DNA of 64,000 nucleotides from Siderastrea siderea (taxonomy: Eukaryota; Cnidaria; Anthozoa; Scleractinia; Rhizangiidae). The number at the start of each line of letters is the position of its first letter. Positions within the stretch are counted from its first letter, which is position 1. The notes beneath the pieces are model-generated. The model was not told the origin of the DNA. It was given only the letters and a program-made list of their open reading frames with translations, and ran no database searches. The stretch covers positions 28,230,152 to 28,294,151 of the forward strand of contig OZ034977.1 in NCBI GenBank assembly GCA_964030785.1, given 5' to 3'. Positions 32,322 to 40,481 of this stretch are shown in pieces. A program made the position numbers and the translations under genes.

Positions 32322-34586
32322 TTATTCTAGATAAGAACCATTTCTCTTTTCCTCTAATAAAATTTTATGAAATTCTAAGCTGCCTATATCAATGAATTTA
32401 TTAATCAAACCTACTTTTTTAACATATCCGTTATAGTCTATTTCAAGTTGTCTACTTTGAAAGTTAACAGGTGCAGCGAATGTTTCTTGGACATGAGATG
32501 AGTAATTACTCAAACTGAATTTATGTAAATTATTAGAGCCGTTATAGCATATCCATACAAAAATTTGCTTGTTTTGGAAGTCGGTTGTGAATGTTTTTTC
32601 ATAAATTTTGGAGCGAGCATCAATTATTAATTTTTTATCGGTGATCTGATATCGAGGATGGAATTTGACATGAAAGTTCACAGTGTTTGACCAACTGATA
32701 TTACATGTTTTGGTTGTATCGTGCAAAAAAGACATGAAGAATGTAAAACTTGTATTATGATTGAATATATCAACTGTTCGAATATGTGTCTTTATATTTA
32801 ATTGTAAACCATATTTTGGACTATAAAAATTTATAAGACGATTTGTGCCGAGGATGAAATTAGGTCGTAGACCACTAATAACAACACCGGATGCACCATT
32901 TACGAGATTATACGTGCTTGTTTCTTCTAGATCATAAAAATCATTACCGAAGATAGTTCTATATGTATGATCCTTGGTATAATAACTTATGTTATTTATT
33001 TTTGTTTCCACAATATTCAAAGAACGTTTATTGCAGGCATCACCTTCATTTAATGGGTCGTCTAAATTGATTATTTTATGATTATTTAAATCAAGATCCG
33101 TTTCCATCGCCATTTTGCCATTTTTAATAACAAAAGCGGTGTCATAGACACTTGGGTCAACGTTTGAAATTGTTTCTTTAACGCCATAAACAATTAGATT
33201 ACCAATTGTTAAAAATGATGGATTACTGACTGTACCGTGCAAATCAAGATAAAGGAATTGTGGAGGTGAGCTACCCCATCTGTGTAAATGGATAACTGTT
33301 TTGGTGTAATTCTCGAATGTTTTAGTTGTTTCATCAGAAATTGAAATCGTTTTTCCTTGAGCTGTTACAGTTATCTCATTCATTTCCGGCGGAAACCATT
33401 CAACGACCATTGTGTAATACCCGACTGGAAGTTTATATAAGTTAAAACCGAGGCGTGACCGGTACTTGTTGGGTGAGCTTTTTTCAAACAAGAGTTGAAG
33501 TTGGTAAGCTTTTTTATTAATTTGATGTGGAGAATTGGGAAAATCAACAATACCCAAAACCTTGATATTTTTTTCACTCGAAGATTCATCAGCGTCTTCC
33601 ATTAAGTATCTGAAGGCGTCCCTTTTTTGACCTGAGTTATTGATATGAGATTCACGAATTTTTTGAGTGACAAGATTTCTCAAATCTTTTATTTCCTCTT
33701 GCACAAAATCAACATTAACCGCGGATTTCGAGTCTCTGTAATCGGTTTGTAAGTTAATAATTTTATTGTTATTTAAATTCAAATTTCCAGTCATTGAAAC
33801 TGAACCATCTTTTTTAAGGAATGGTGTTGTGTTAATAGATTGTATTTTTGCTATTTCACTGTCAACGTATTGTTTGTTTGCAGCGCTACTATTGAATTGC
33901 GGTGATCCTAGGTTGTGAATCTGTTTTTGGTTGTTTGGTATAGAATTGAGAAATGATATCGGATTGCTAAGAGCACCTCCCGTTTTTTTATTTAGAAATA
34001 TACCATTAATATAACGAAGGTTCACGATATCCGATCCATTGTGTTGCCTTGAATTGAAATCAGGGACCTGTACTCTTCCCTGAAATGTTTGTGTTGTTGT
34101 CTTTGAAAGGTCTGCTTTATTTTTTACTGAATTGTCGACATACTTTTTATTAACACAATGGTCTAAATTAACTGGATCTTTCACATTTGTGATGAAATTA
34201 TTATTCATATTAAGAGTATTCTCCATTCGACCTCCTTCCTTCTTTGACAAGAATATCTCTCTTTGCGATTCATAACTGATAACCTTGTTGAGATTACCAT
34301 GAACTGGATAATTGTCTTTTGGGACAATGAGTGACCCTGTCATCGTATCACCAGATATTGCAACAAATTTAGATGTATCCACACTTAGAATCTTGGCTAT
34401 CTCTGAATCAAGATAAGATTTTGTAACAACGTCGTTATTATTAGTTCCCTGTTTTACATTAACCAGTTTTTTGTTTTGCATATCATAATCATTATTTGAA
34501 TCTAATTTGAATCCAATACCTGGTAAACCTCTTTGACCTTGTCCTTGAGAATCAACATGATTAAGAATACCGTTTGTATAACTCAT
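32322..34586 (-). CDS. Phage tail-fibre-like structural protein
   Basis: 754 codons from an ATG. After a short collagen-like start (GQGQRGLPGIGF) the N-terminal half repeats a module of the type MTGxLxMNNNxIxNLxxP...NKxYVD, seen near residues 35-70, 80-155, 200-245, 265-300 and again near 490-525. This module is well known from phage tail and short-tail fibres, where it builds trimeric shafts. The C-terminal third is beta-rich. An attachment fibre on the virion vertex is the most economical role. The gene is intact. The motif ATCTAAAC lies 15-22 bases before the start, inside the end of the ATPase gene. Confidence 0.65.
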   Translation of the reverse strand: MSYTNGILNHVDSQGQGQRGLPGIGFKLDSNNDYDMQNKKLVNVKQGTNNNDVVTKSYLDSEIAKILSVDTSKFVAISGDTMTGSLIVPKDNYPVHGNLNKVISYESQREIFLSKKEGGRMENTLNMNNNFITNVKDPVNLDHCVNKKYVDNSVKNKADLSKTTTQTFQGRVQVPDFNSRQHNGSDIVNLRYINGIFLNKKTGGALSNPISFLNSIPNNQKQIHNLGSPQFNSSAANKQYVDSEIAKIQSINTTPFLKKDGSVSMTGNLNLNNNKIINLQTDYRDSKSAVNVDFVQEEIKDLRNLVTQKIRESHINNSGQKRDAFRYLMEDADESSSEKNIKVLGIVDFPNSPHQINKKAYQLQLLFEKSSPNKYRSRLGFNLYKLPVGYYTMVVEWFPPEMNEITVTAQGKTISISDETTKTFENYTKTVIHLHRWGSSPPQFLYLDLHGTVSNPSFLTIGNLIVYGVKETISNVDPSVYDTAFVIKNGKMAMETDLDLNNHKIINLDDPLNEGDACNKRSLNIVETKINNISYYTKDHTYRTIFGNDFYDLEETSTYNLVNGASGVVISGLRPNFILGTNRLINFYSPKYGLQLNIKTHIRTVDIFNHNTSFTFFMSFLHDTTKTCNISWSNTVNFHVKFHPRYQITDKKLIIDARSKIYEKTFTTDFQNKQIFVWICYNGSNNLHKFSLSNYSSHVQETFAAPVNFQSRQLEIDYNGYVKKVGLINKFIDIGSLEFHKILLEEKRNGSYLE

Positions 34587-34600
34587 ATAATATAATATTA

Positions 34601-34608
34601 GTTTAGAT
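34601..34608 (-). promoter_or_regulatory. ATCTAAAC promoter-like motif before the fibre gene
   Basis: Minus-strand ATCTAAAC followed by TAATATTATATTAT and the start codon. The same arrangement precedes several plus-strand capsid genes. Confidence 0.5.
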
Positions 34609-35250
34609 TTTTTCGTCGAAATTTCGGGCTACCTTTTTTTTGACCTTATCAACATACAAAAAACTATATGGATCCTTAGTAGCTTTCTGATAATCTGATT
34701 TATTTATGTTCAGTTCTCGGCAAATCATCGATTGCTCGTTTATAGAAGGAAAATCAAAAACACAAAAATGTGAACTATTCAGTCTTATTGTTTTATCAGT
34801 TCCGTAATAGCTTTGACTTAAATATATACAACAGCAATTTTTGTTTCTAGAATTGGTAAAGTAGTCACGTATCCGTTCGTCATTTTTCTTACCTGTATTC
34901 AAATAGTCATCAAATATGATTAATTTTTGGTTTTCATCAGACAAATCTGTCAGAGGGATGATTTCATCGTTACTTTCTTCTATCACGTCATAACCGACCT
35001 CTTTTGATTTTGATATTGGTTCAAGAGATTTCAACAGATGCTTATATTTGCTTTGGGAGAGATTTCGAGCATAAAGGTATATCTTATCAAAATAGAGAAG
35101 CCTATATATCATATCAAGCAAAAGGTTAGTCTTGCCACCACCAGAGGGAGCACAAATAAGCATCCTGAAACATCGGTTTGGCATGAAACTCTTTAATTGA
35201 ACAAAATCGTTGTTTTCATCATCTTGAATGTCGTAATTTTGAATCTTCAT
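34603..35250 (-). CDS. FtsK/HerA-type DNA packaging ATPase
   Basis: 215 codons. Walker A is APSGGGKT at residues 34-41 and Walker B is KLIIFDD with the acidic pair at 114-115. A YLSQSYY sensor-like motif follows. The length and motifs fit the A32-like genome-packaging ATPases of Polintons, adintoviruses and large DNA viruses, which drive DNA into the capsid. It is the first gene of the minus-strand block, diverging from the capsid block. Confidence 0.9.
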   Translation of the reverse strand: MKIQNYDIQDDENNDFVQLKSFMPNRCFRMLICAPSGGGKTNLLLDMIYRLLYFDKIYLYARNLSQSKYKHLLKSLEPISKSKEVGYDVIEESNDEIIPLTDLSDENQKLIIFDDYLNTGKKNDERIRDYFTNSRNKNCCCIYLSQSYYGTDKTIRLNSSHFCVFDFPSINEQSMICRELNINKSDYQKATKDPYSFLYVDKVKKKVARNFDEKI

Positions 35251-35378
35251 ATGATACTATGTTATATAGTTTTATCGCATGGCGACACGCTATGCGACAC
35301 GCTATGCGAGCGTTTTTATATATAATAACCCTAATTTTTCCGAACAAAATACGAAATTTTATGTAAACAAATTATATA
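35251..35378. promoter_or_regulatory. Divergent intergenic region with direct repeats
   Basis: 128 bases lie between the starts of the ATPase (minus) and the PPxY gene (plus). GCGACACGCTAT is repeated in tandem about 2.5 times at about 35282-35310, and flanking AT-rich tracts run toward each start. This is the only place from which both blocks could be controlled together. Confidence 0.55.
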
Positions 35379-36370
35379 ATGAGTTTACTCAAATGGAAAG
35401 AAATGGCTGAGAAACGATCCGAGCTTGGTAAAAAGATTAACACAGTAAGAGAGACAATAAAACAAAAAACGATATCTGATCAAATGGGTGAACTGTCGAG
35501 GCAGAGAAACTTTTCAAACCTATAACATCTGAGTTAAAGGAACTTACAGCCCCAAAAGCACCGTTGAGAAGATTACCAAAGAAAAAGCGACCTGTTCCAC
35601 ATTATGGAATAGCTATTGATGATGAAGTGCCTGATTATGGATTGGAAGATCTATTTGGTGATCAAGTTCTACCACAAAATGACAAACAATTGGTTCCAAA
35701 ACCTCCAAGTTATGAAGACGTCCTCGAGGATATAGCATCAGGTGAAAAACAAATGTATATAGATCCAGCATTTATGTATGAACCTGAAGATCTTCCACCT
35801 GAATACGAAGAAGGACCTGATTATAACATTCTCGAGGAGGATGCAATTAACCAAGCTTTAGATAAATTGAATATTCCGAACTACAATGATGTTGAATTAC
35901 GTCTAACAGAAAAGGATATGGATAATAAAAAGAGTAAAGCTTATCTGAAAAAAATCTTGAAAGATGCTAAAGATCAACGTTTGAAACTAAATGGTTATTT
36001 GAGTAATATAAGTAAAAAATTAAATAGTGGTTCAATCACTGAAGCTGAGGCTCAATATCGAAGAAAAATTATTCAAGATACAAGAAAGGTTCTTACTGAT
36101 TATATAAATTACAATAATCAAAAATTAACAAATATTAAAGGGTCTGGTTTGAAGAAAAAAACAAAAAGAGGTGGACAGGTAATGTTTTTCAATAATCCGA
36201 CAGAAATGCTTAAAAAACTTGAACTGATTATCGGATCAAAGGTTGCTGGTAATAATAGCATAGAGCTAAGAAACACAGGTGTCGCTCTTCTTGACATCTT
36301 GTTGAGAAATTCAATACTCAATAAGCCACAATACAACAAAATATACAAAAACTATTTTAGTCTAAACTAA
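35379..36370 (+). pseudogene. Virion-type protein with PPxY motifs, frameshifted near its start
   Basis: The frame from the ATG at 35379 runs 48 codons to a stop at 35523-35525. Related coding continues in the -1 register from about 35492 to 36370, where no ATG opens it (the first usable codon is a TTG at 35564). The change lies between about 35492 and 35522 and has no slippery heptamer, so it looks like a one-base indel. The downstream part has PPSY and PPEY, the PPxY type that recruits Nedd4-family ubiquitin ligases (adenovirus protein VI carries PPSY). It also has a helical middle, an IKGSG site of adenain type before a basic tract, and a conserved-looking C-terminus. Its place beside the capsid genes suggests a minor virion protein. 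Confidence 0.7.
36361..36367 (+). promoter_or_regulatory. TCTAAAC promoter-like motif before the minor capsid gene
   Basis: TCTAAACTAATCATATAAATG: the motif lies 12-18 bases before the start codon and overlaps the stop of the preceding gene. Confidence 0.5.
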
Positions 36371-36378
36371 TCATATAA

Positions 36379-37140
36379 ATGAATAGACAACTTGTATTAT
36401 CCAGTCATATCGTCAAAGGTATAAGTGGTAATAAACCATCAGATTTCACAATCAAATACAGTAATCCGATAATACTGGATTCAAACAGACAATATGAAAT
36501 CGGCCTAGATCGAATCATTTCGATGTCATTCACTTGGTTCAATGTGACTAGAGAACTCAATAATCAGAAAATAAGATATTCGACAGATAGTGGTACTAAT
36601 TGGACAGAAATTATATTCAACCCTGGAGTATGGAATTACATTGATTTTGACAATTTAATCAAAGAAAAAACAAAAACAGGAACCTCATCAAACCCTCAAT
36701 ATCCAATCACTCTGGAATTCAACGATACTGTATTCAGGACAATAATAACACTAGCCTCAAATTACAGATTAGATCTTACTCAAAGTAATTTTAATGATCT
36801 TATTGGTTTCAATAAAAAGATTCTAACAAGTAGTGTAAATGTCGGAGATTGCATTCCTAATCTCTCACAAGACAGAGAAATATTGAATGTTCATTGTGAT
36901 TTGATAAGTGACAGTCTTGTCGATGGTGAAGAGTCAGATATTATATATAGTTTCAGTACCTCAACTCTCACCCCGAGTTATAGTTTCACACAAGAGCCTC
37001 GGCGAGTTCAGTACAACCCGTGTAATAAAAATACGATCAATAAAATTCGGATATATATAACAGATGGCAAACGAAGAATCATAGATCTTAATCATAGTGA
37101 CACTTCATTCAGTTTGATTTTAAGAGAGAAGAGAGATTAA
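36379..37140 (+). CDS. Minor capsid protein (penton, single jelly-roll)
   Basis: 253 codons from an ATG. The N-terminal pattern LSSHIVKGISGNKPSDF followed by YEIGLDRI, and the regular beta strands with a C-terminal LNHSDTSFSLILREK, fit the penton-like single jelly-roll protein of Polintons and adintoviruses, which forms the capsid vertices. It lies in the usual order directly before the major capsid region, 18 bases ahead of a small basic-protein gene. No breaks are seen. Confidence 0.85.
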   Translation: MNRQLVLSSHIVKGISGNKPSDFTIKYSNPIILDSNRQYEIGLDRIISMSFTWFNVTRELNNQKIRYSTDSGTNWTEIIFNPGVWNYIDFDNLIKEKTKTGTSSNPQYPITLEFNDTVFRTIITLASNYRLDLTQSNFNDLIGFNKKILTSSVNVGDCIPNLSQDREILNVHCDLISDSLVDGEESDIIYSFSTSTLTPSYSFTQEPRRVQYNPCNKNTINKIRIYITDGKRRIIDLNHSDTSFSLILREKRD

Positions 37141-37147
37141 TCTAACT
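37140..37147 (+). promoter_or_regulatory. ATCTAACT promoter-like motif before the basic protein gene
   Basis: The motif starts at the stop of the penton gene and lies 11-19 bases before the next ATG, with TAATAGTTATAG between. Confidence 0.45.
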
Positions 37148-37158
37148 AATAGTTATAG

Positions 37159-37530
37159 ATGTCGTCGTATGAATACAAGCGTATTTATCATCCAAAACTT
37201 GGACGATTTGTTTATGAACATAAAGGAAATGGGATCATTGTTGACAACATTTTCAAACCGGTTGGAAGGGTGTTAAGTAAAGTTCCAGAAATGGTTTTAA
37301 AACCTTTTGCCAAAAAAGCGCTTGAATCTGGTATTTCACATGCTGGAGACAAACTGGAAAAAAAAGCAGCTGAAAAAAGCGGAGAGCTTATTATGAGAAA
37401 ATTACATGGTTCAACTAAACAATCAATGAATAAAACCATGAAACCAACCAAACCTACTAAACCAAAACAAGAAGAAGATTACAACACAATTCTGAATAGA
37501 CTTATATCTGGTACTGGATTAAGACGCTAA
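37159..37530 (+). CDS. Small basic virion-type protein (function unknown)
   Basis: 123 codons, strongly basic. An amphipathic-looking helix spans about residues 35-75, a TKPTKPTKPKQ linker follows, and the C-terminus ends ISGTGLRR. ISGTG matches the adenain-type consensus (M/I/L)xGx-G, so a maturation cut near the C-terminus is plausible. Gene position between penton and major capsid suggests a core or membrane-active virion component, but no family was recognised. Confidence 0.65.
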   Translation: MSSYEYKRIYHPKLGRFVYEHKGNGIIVDNIFKPVGRVLSKVPEMVLKPFAKKALESGISHAGDKLEKKAAEKSGELIMRKLHGSTKQSMNKTMKPTKPTKPKQEEDYNTILNRLISGTGLRR

Positions 37531-37552
37531 AATGTTATTAAAAAGTGAATTT

Positions 37553-37562
37553 TATCTAAACT
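37553..37562 (+). promoter_or_regulatory. TATCTAAACT promoter-like motif before the major capsid gene
   Basis: TTTATCTAAACTACTCATATAAATG, the fullest version of the recurring pre-start motif, 11-20 bases before the start codon. Confidence 0.55.
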
Positions 37563-37572
37563 ACTCATATAA

Positions 37573-38862
37573 ATGAGTTTCAGAACAAGTGATAATTTAC
37601 AAAGATATGAATACGTTCGTTTCCATTTGGATAATGTAATTGAGCAACCTGCTAACAATCAAAGCCAGAAAAAGACAGGTTACAGATTCACAATCAACGA
37701 TAGATCGACTATGTTCGATTTTTTTAATGGGTATTTCGAAGTAACTAAAGAGCTTCAAAAAAAGGCAAATGGTGCTGGATATGCTCAAGCGGATCGCATC
37801 ACTATGATAAACGGATCTCACAGTCTAATCAGACATATGGTTATTAAATCGTCTGGTAAAATAGTATACGAGAGTGATAATTTACATAGAATTACGAATG
37901 TTAAAAATTTACTCGAATACTCGGATGATTTTAGTAGATCTGTTGGGAAGAATTGGTTCTGGTATCTTGATACTGATGATACAACAGCAAATACAAACAC
38001 AGGTTTCGAGGCCCGTCGTATTTTAACCCAAGCAGCAGCCAACGACGGTAGTGGGGGAGCTAAATCGATTAACGAGATGATACCGTTGAACCGATACAGT
38101 TTTTTCCAAGAATTAGAAAGAAAAATGTTGCCCCCGATGCAGCTCACAATTGAACTTACACTTAACGAAGACAGTGAAATGATTCACATGGCAAATGGCA
38201 CAGGCGCTGGTCGTGTTGTAGTAAAGAGATTGTATCTTTGGCTCCCAAGATTAATCCCAAAAGACAGCATGTATAGTAATTTCGTTTCAGAGTTTCTTAA
38301 GCCAACAACCTGGACATATATGCGAGATCTCTACAATCAGTCAGCAAATACCAGAGCTATTCAGAATATGTTTCAAATCAGTCCAGCTATCGATGACGTT
38401 AAACATGTTTTTATATATCTCCAGAGGACAGACGGACCAAATGCTGATGAAGCAGAGAGGAGTCCGTATTTGTTTGACACTTTCAAGTTGAATGCCGCTG
38501 ACGCTAATAGCTCTCTCTCAAGCTGCCGTTTAGAATACGGAAACAATACATTTTACCCAGAGCTCGAATATGATGCAGATTCAAAAATCAGGATATTCAA
38601 TGATCTCATGTCATATGCATTTCGTAAGAACGATTACAATTCAGGAACACAGCTTAATGTATCCAATTTCACTAGTTTGTATGGATTATTGTATTTCGAT
38701 TTGTCATATCAGAAAGAGGTAGTGACGAGAGATCCTAAACAGTTGATTCTCCATTATCGTCTCAATGTAGCCCCGACAGCAAACGTCCGAGCTCATAGCA
38801 TCGTATTTTACGAGAGTGAGGTTGTAGTAAAGACAGTTGGAAACGAATTGATGATAGTTTAA
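37573..38862 (+). CDS. Major capsid protein (double jelly-roll)
   Basis: 429 codons from an ATG. It has the features of the Polinton/adintovirus hexon-like protein: an N-terminal YEYVRFHLDN strand, GYRFTINDRSTMFDFFNGYFEV, a central IPLNRYSFFQELE region, LYLWLPRLIP before the second jelly roll, and a C-terminal VAPTANVRAHSIVFYE strand region. It forms the pseudo-hexameric capsomers of an icosahedral shell. The gene is intact and has no internal stop. Confidence 0.92.
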   Translation: MSFRTSDNLQRYEYVRFHLDNVIEQPANNQSQKKTGYRFTINDRSTMFDFFNGYFEVTKELQKKANGAGYAQADRITMINGSHSLIRHMVIKSSGKIVYESDNLHRITNVKNLLEYSDDFSRSVGKNWFWYLDTDDTTANTNTGFEARRILTQAAANDGSGGAKSINEMIPLNRYSFFQELERKMLPPMQLTIELTLNEDSEMIHMANGTGAGRVVVKRLYLWLPRLIPKDSMYSNFVSEFLKPTTWTYMRDLYNQSANTRAIQNMFQISPAIDDVKHVFIYLQRTDGPNADEAERSPYLFDTFKLNAADANSSLSSCRLEYGNNTFYPELEYDADSKIRIFNDLMSYAFRKNDYNSGTQLNVSNFTSLYGLLYFDLSYQKEVVTRDPKQLILHYRLNVAPTANVRAHSIVFYESEVVVKTVGNELMIV

Positions 38863-38911
38863 ATAAATAAGTTTTACATCGATGAAAATTTAAATGAATA
38901 TGTTTTTTAAA

Positions 38912-38936
38912 AGAGAATTTATCTAACATATATTAT
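38912..38936 (+). promoter_or_regulatory. AGAGAATTTATCTAACATATATTAT element before the glycine-rich protein gene
   Basis: This 25-base stretch ends at the start codon at 38937. A near copy lies at about 42042-42067, ahead of the BRO-N gene but not adjoining its ATG, which makes it the longest shared upstream element in the transposon. Confidence 0.55.
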
Positions 38937-39797
38937 ATGACACAACTATACGAAATTAAAGTTAGTTTATCACCAAACCAGAAAAAGAATCTTAGTAACG
39001 CGTATCATAAAAAAGAAACAATAGTTCTAAGGCTCACGAAGGACTCTCTATCTGGGAATGACACTCTATACGTACCTCAGAATATAGTTAAGCGATTGGA
39101 TAAAAATAGAAAATTGAAAAAGGGAATGGACATTAAACTTTCTAAAACAAACATTCGAAAGCAATTAGGTGGATCTCTTCTGTCTACGGTTCTGGCGCTT
39201 GGAAGAACTTTTGGTCCCACTATTGCTAAGACCATCGGTTTGTCAGCTTTAGCTGGAGCAGCTAGTGAAGGAGCATCTCAGATTGTTAAGAAGATATCCG
39301 GAAAAGGTGTTCAAACCGGTGGGTTCCTCATACCACAAAATAAAATCGATCAGTTGATAACATATAAACATCTTTTGACCACCAAACAAAAGAAGGATAT
39401 ATTAAATGCTCTACAAACAGGTTCTGGTGTTCATATAAAACCAACAAAAGTACAAACGGGTGGGTTCTTAGGTACTCTTCTCGCATCAATTGGAGTCCCT
39501 TTAGCTATTGAGGCAATAAAGAAGATGACTGGTAAAGGTGCCCCTCAGATGGGACAGCCTAAACAAAGACCACCCAGATCTATACCAAAACCAACTACTG
39601 TTAACAATCAAGATGGTGGTTTGTTAGTCCCAATGTATAGAACTCCACCTTTTTATGGAAATTGGCCTGATCAAACATTAGGTATGGGGACTAAAAAAAA
39701 AGCTCCCAAAAAAAAAGCTCAGAAAAAGGGCAAAGGTCTACTATTAGGCAAAAACTCACCATTCAAAAACGTCCCTCTCTTAAACATTCTATTATAA
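38937..39797 (+). CDS. Glycine-rich, membrane-active-type virion protein
   Basis: 286 codons from an ATG. The N-terminal ~80 residues are charged (SLSPNQKKNLSNAYHKKE, then LRLTKDSL). Two apolar, glycine/alanine-rich helices follow (about 85-115 and 175-190). Sites of adenain type occur at ISGKG and MTGKG, and GG-x motifs recur at QTGGF. The C-terminus is a lysine-rich tail. This resembles an adenovirus-type membrane-lytic or core precursor, but that is inference. Its 3' end overlaps the protease frame, which lies in the -1 register. Confidence 0.6.
   Translation: MTQLYEIKVSLSPNQKKNLSNAYHKKETIVLRLTKDSLSGNDTLYVPQNIVKRLDKNRKLKKGMDIKLSKTNIRKQLGGSLLSTVLALGRTFGPTIAKTIGLSALAGAASEGASQIVKKISGKGVQTGGFLIPQNKIDQLITYKHLLTTKQKKDILNALQTGSGVHIKPTKVQTGGFLGTLLASIGVPLAIEAIKKMTGKGAPQMGQPKQRPPRSIPKPTTVNNQDGGLLVPMYRTPPFYGNWPDQTLGMGTKKKAPKKKAQKKGKGLLLGKNSPFKNVPLLNILL
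39695..39731 (+). promoter_or_regulatory. Candidate -1 slippery heptamers at the protease junction
   Basis: A AAA AAA at 39695-39701 and 39710-39716, and A AAG GGC at 39725-39731, are all in phase with the upstream gene. The -1 frame is open from here into the protease. Lysine-rich coding makes A runs likely by chance, so this is weaker than the heptamer at 41066. Confidence 0.35.
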
Positions 39798-40255
39798 AAC
39801 CGAAATTCCATAAGAATGTCCCATTAAGCAATTATGATTTAATAAAATGGTGTAAATATCTGAACATCCCAATTAATGATGTATTGTCAAGAGACGAAAA
39901 TGTTCCTCACAATCATATACAGGCTCTATTCATTTACAATCTTGAACCATCATATATGAGTGGGAGCCATTGGGTATCCACATATGTGAAAGATAACGTT
40001 ATTAATTACTTTGATAGCTTTGGTTTGCCTCCCTTCCAAGAAATAGTTAATCATGCGAGAAAAAAGAATTTAACACTTCTTCATCAAAATAACCAAATAC
40101 AAAATTTACTAACAACAACATGCGGTTACTTCTGTTTATACTTTTTGAATGAGATGAATGAGGGCAAATCATATTTTGATCTGTTGGAAGTTTTCGACAT
40201 ATATGATACGACGAATAATGAGAAATTCTTAGAACAGTATTTTAAAAATATCTAA
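39776..40255 (+). CDS. PRO: Adenain-like cysteine protease
   Basis: The frame carries the adenovirus-protease triad pattern: GSHWV (catalytic His), YFDSFG (acidic residue) and TTCGYFCLYFL (nucleophile Cys). These enzymes cut capsid precursors during particle maturation. No ATG opens the frame upstream of the His: the first in-frame ATG (39956) lies immediately before GSHWV and would remove the N-terminal part. The coding character extends back at least to about 39776 and the frame stays open through the end of the preceding gene in its -1 register. The true start is therefore unknown: a frameshift product, a non-ATG start, or a damaged copy. Confidence 0.8.
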   Translation, partial: SLKHSIIKPKFHKNVPLSNYDLIKWCKYLNIPINDVLSRDENVPHNHIQALFIYNLEPSYMSGSHWVSTYVKDNVINYFDSFGLPPFQEIVNHARKKNLTLLHQNNQIQNLLTTTCGYFCLYFLNEMNEGKSYFDLLEVFDIYDTTNNEKFLEQYFKNI

Positions 40256-40257
40256 CT
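40250..40257 (+). promoter_or_regulatory. ATCTAACT promoter-like motif before the DUF5679-type gene
   Basis: The motif spans the stop of the protease and lies 9-17 bases before the next ATG, with CATATATAT between. Confidence 0.45.
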
Positions 40258-40266
40258 CATATATAT

Positions 40267-40452
40267 ATGAAATCATATTGTGTGAAACAGAAAAAGGTAA
40301 CAGAATGTATACCTGGAAGTGAAAGATATGAAAAGGCTAAAAATGGGAGGCTTATGCTTAAATGCAAATGCTCTGAATGTGGAATCACTAAGACGAAATT
40401 CGTTAAACAGGCGGGAAACGGGCTGGCCCGTCGAAAGGGGCGGGCGTACTAG
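40267..40452 (+). CDS. DUF5679-type small zinc-binding protein
   Basis: 61 codons from an ATG. YCVKQKK, then NGRLMLKCKCSECGITKTKF, gives Cys residues placed as in the short DUF5679 domain found in viral proteins. The role is unknown. The final ~10 codons overlap the PLA2 frame in its -1 register, and the heptamer A AAG GGG (40434-40440) lies in phase 10 bases before the stop. It is possible that this is the N-terminal domain of the PLA2 protein, joined either by frameshifting or in an undamaged copy. Confidence 0.65.
   Translation: MKSYCVKQKKVTECIPGSERYEKAKNGRLMLKCKCSECGITKTKFVKQAGNGLARRKGRAY
40434..40440 (+). promoter_or_regulatory. Candidate -1 slippery heptamer A AAG GGG
   Basis: Fits X XXY YYZ in the DUF5679 frame, and a -1 slip would enter the PLA2 frame. 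G in the Y positions is not the usual efficient type, and a one-base indel in the A/G run explains the junction equally well. Confidence 0.3.
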
Positions 40453-40481
40453 ATACAGTAGCATCAACTAGTACTGATTTA

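Noticed and set aside
35492..35522. Programmed frameshift in the PPxY gene
   Set aside because: No X-XXY-YYZ heptamer occurs in the window where the frames overlap, so a plain indel is more likely.
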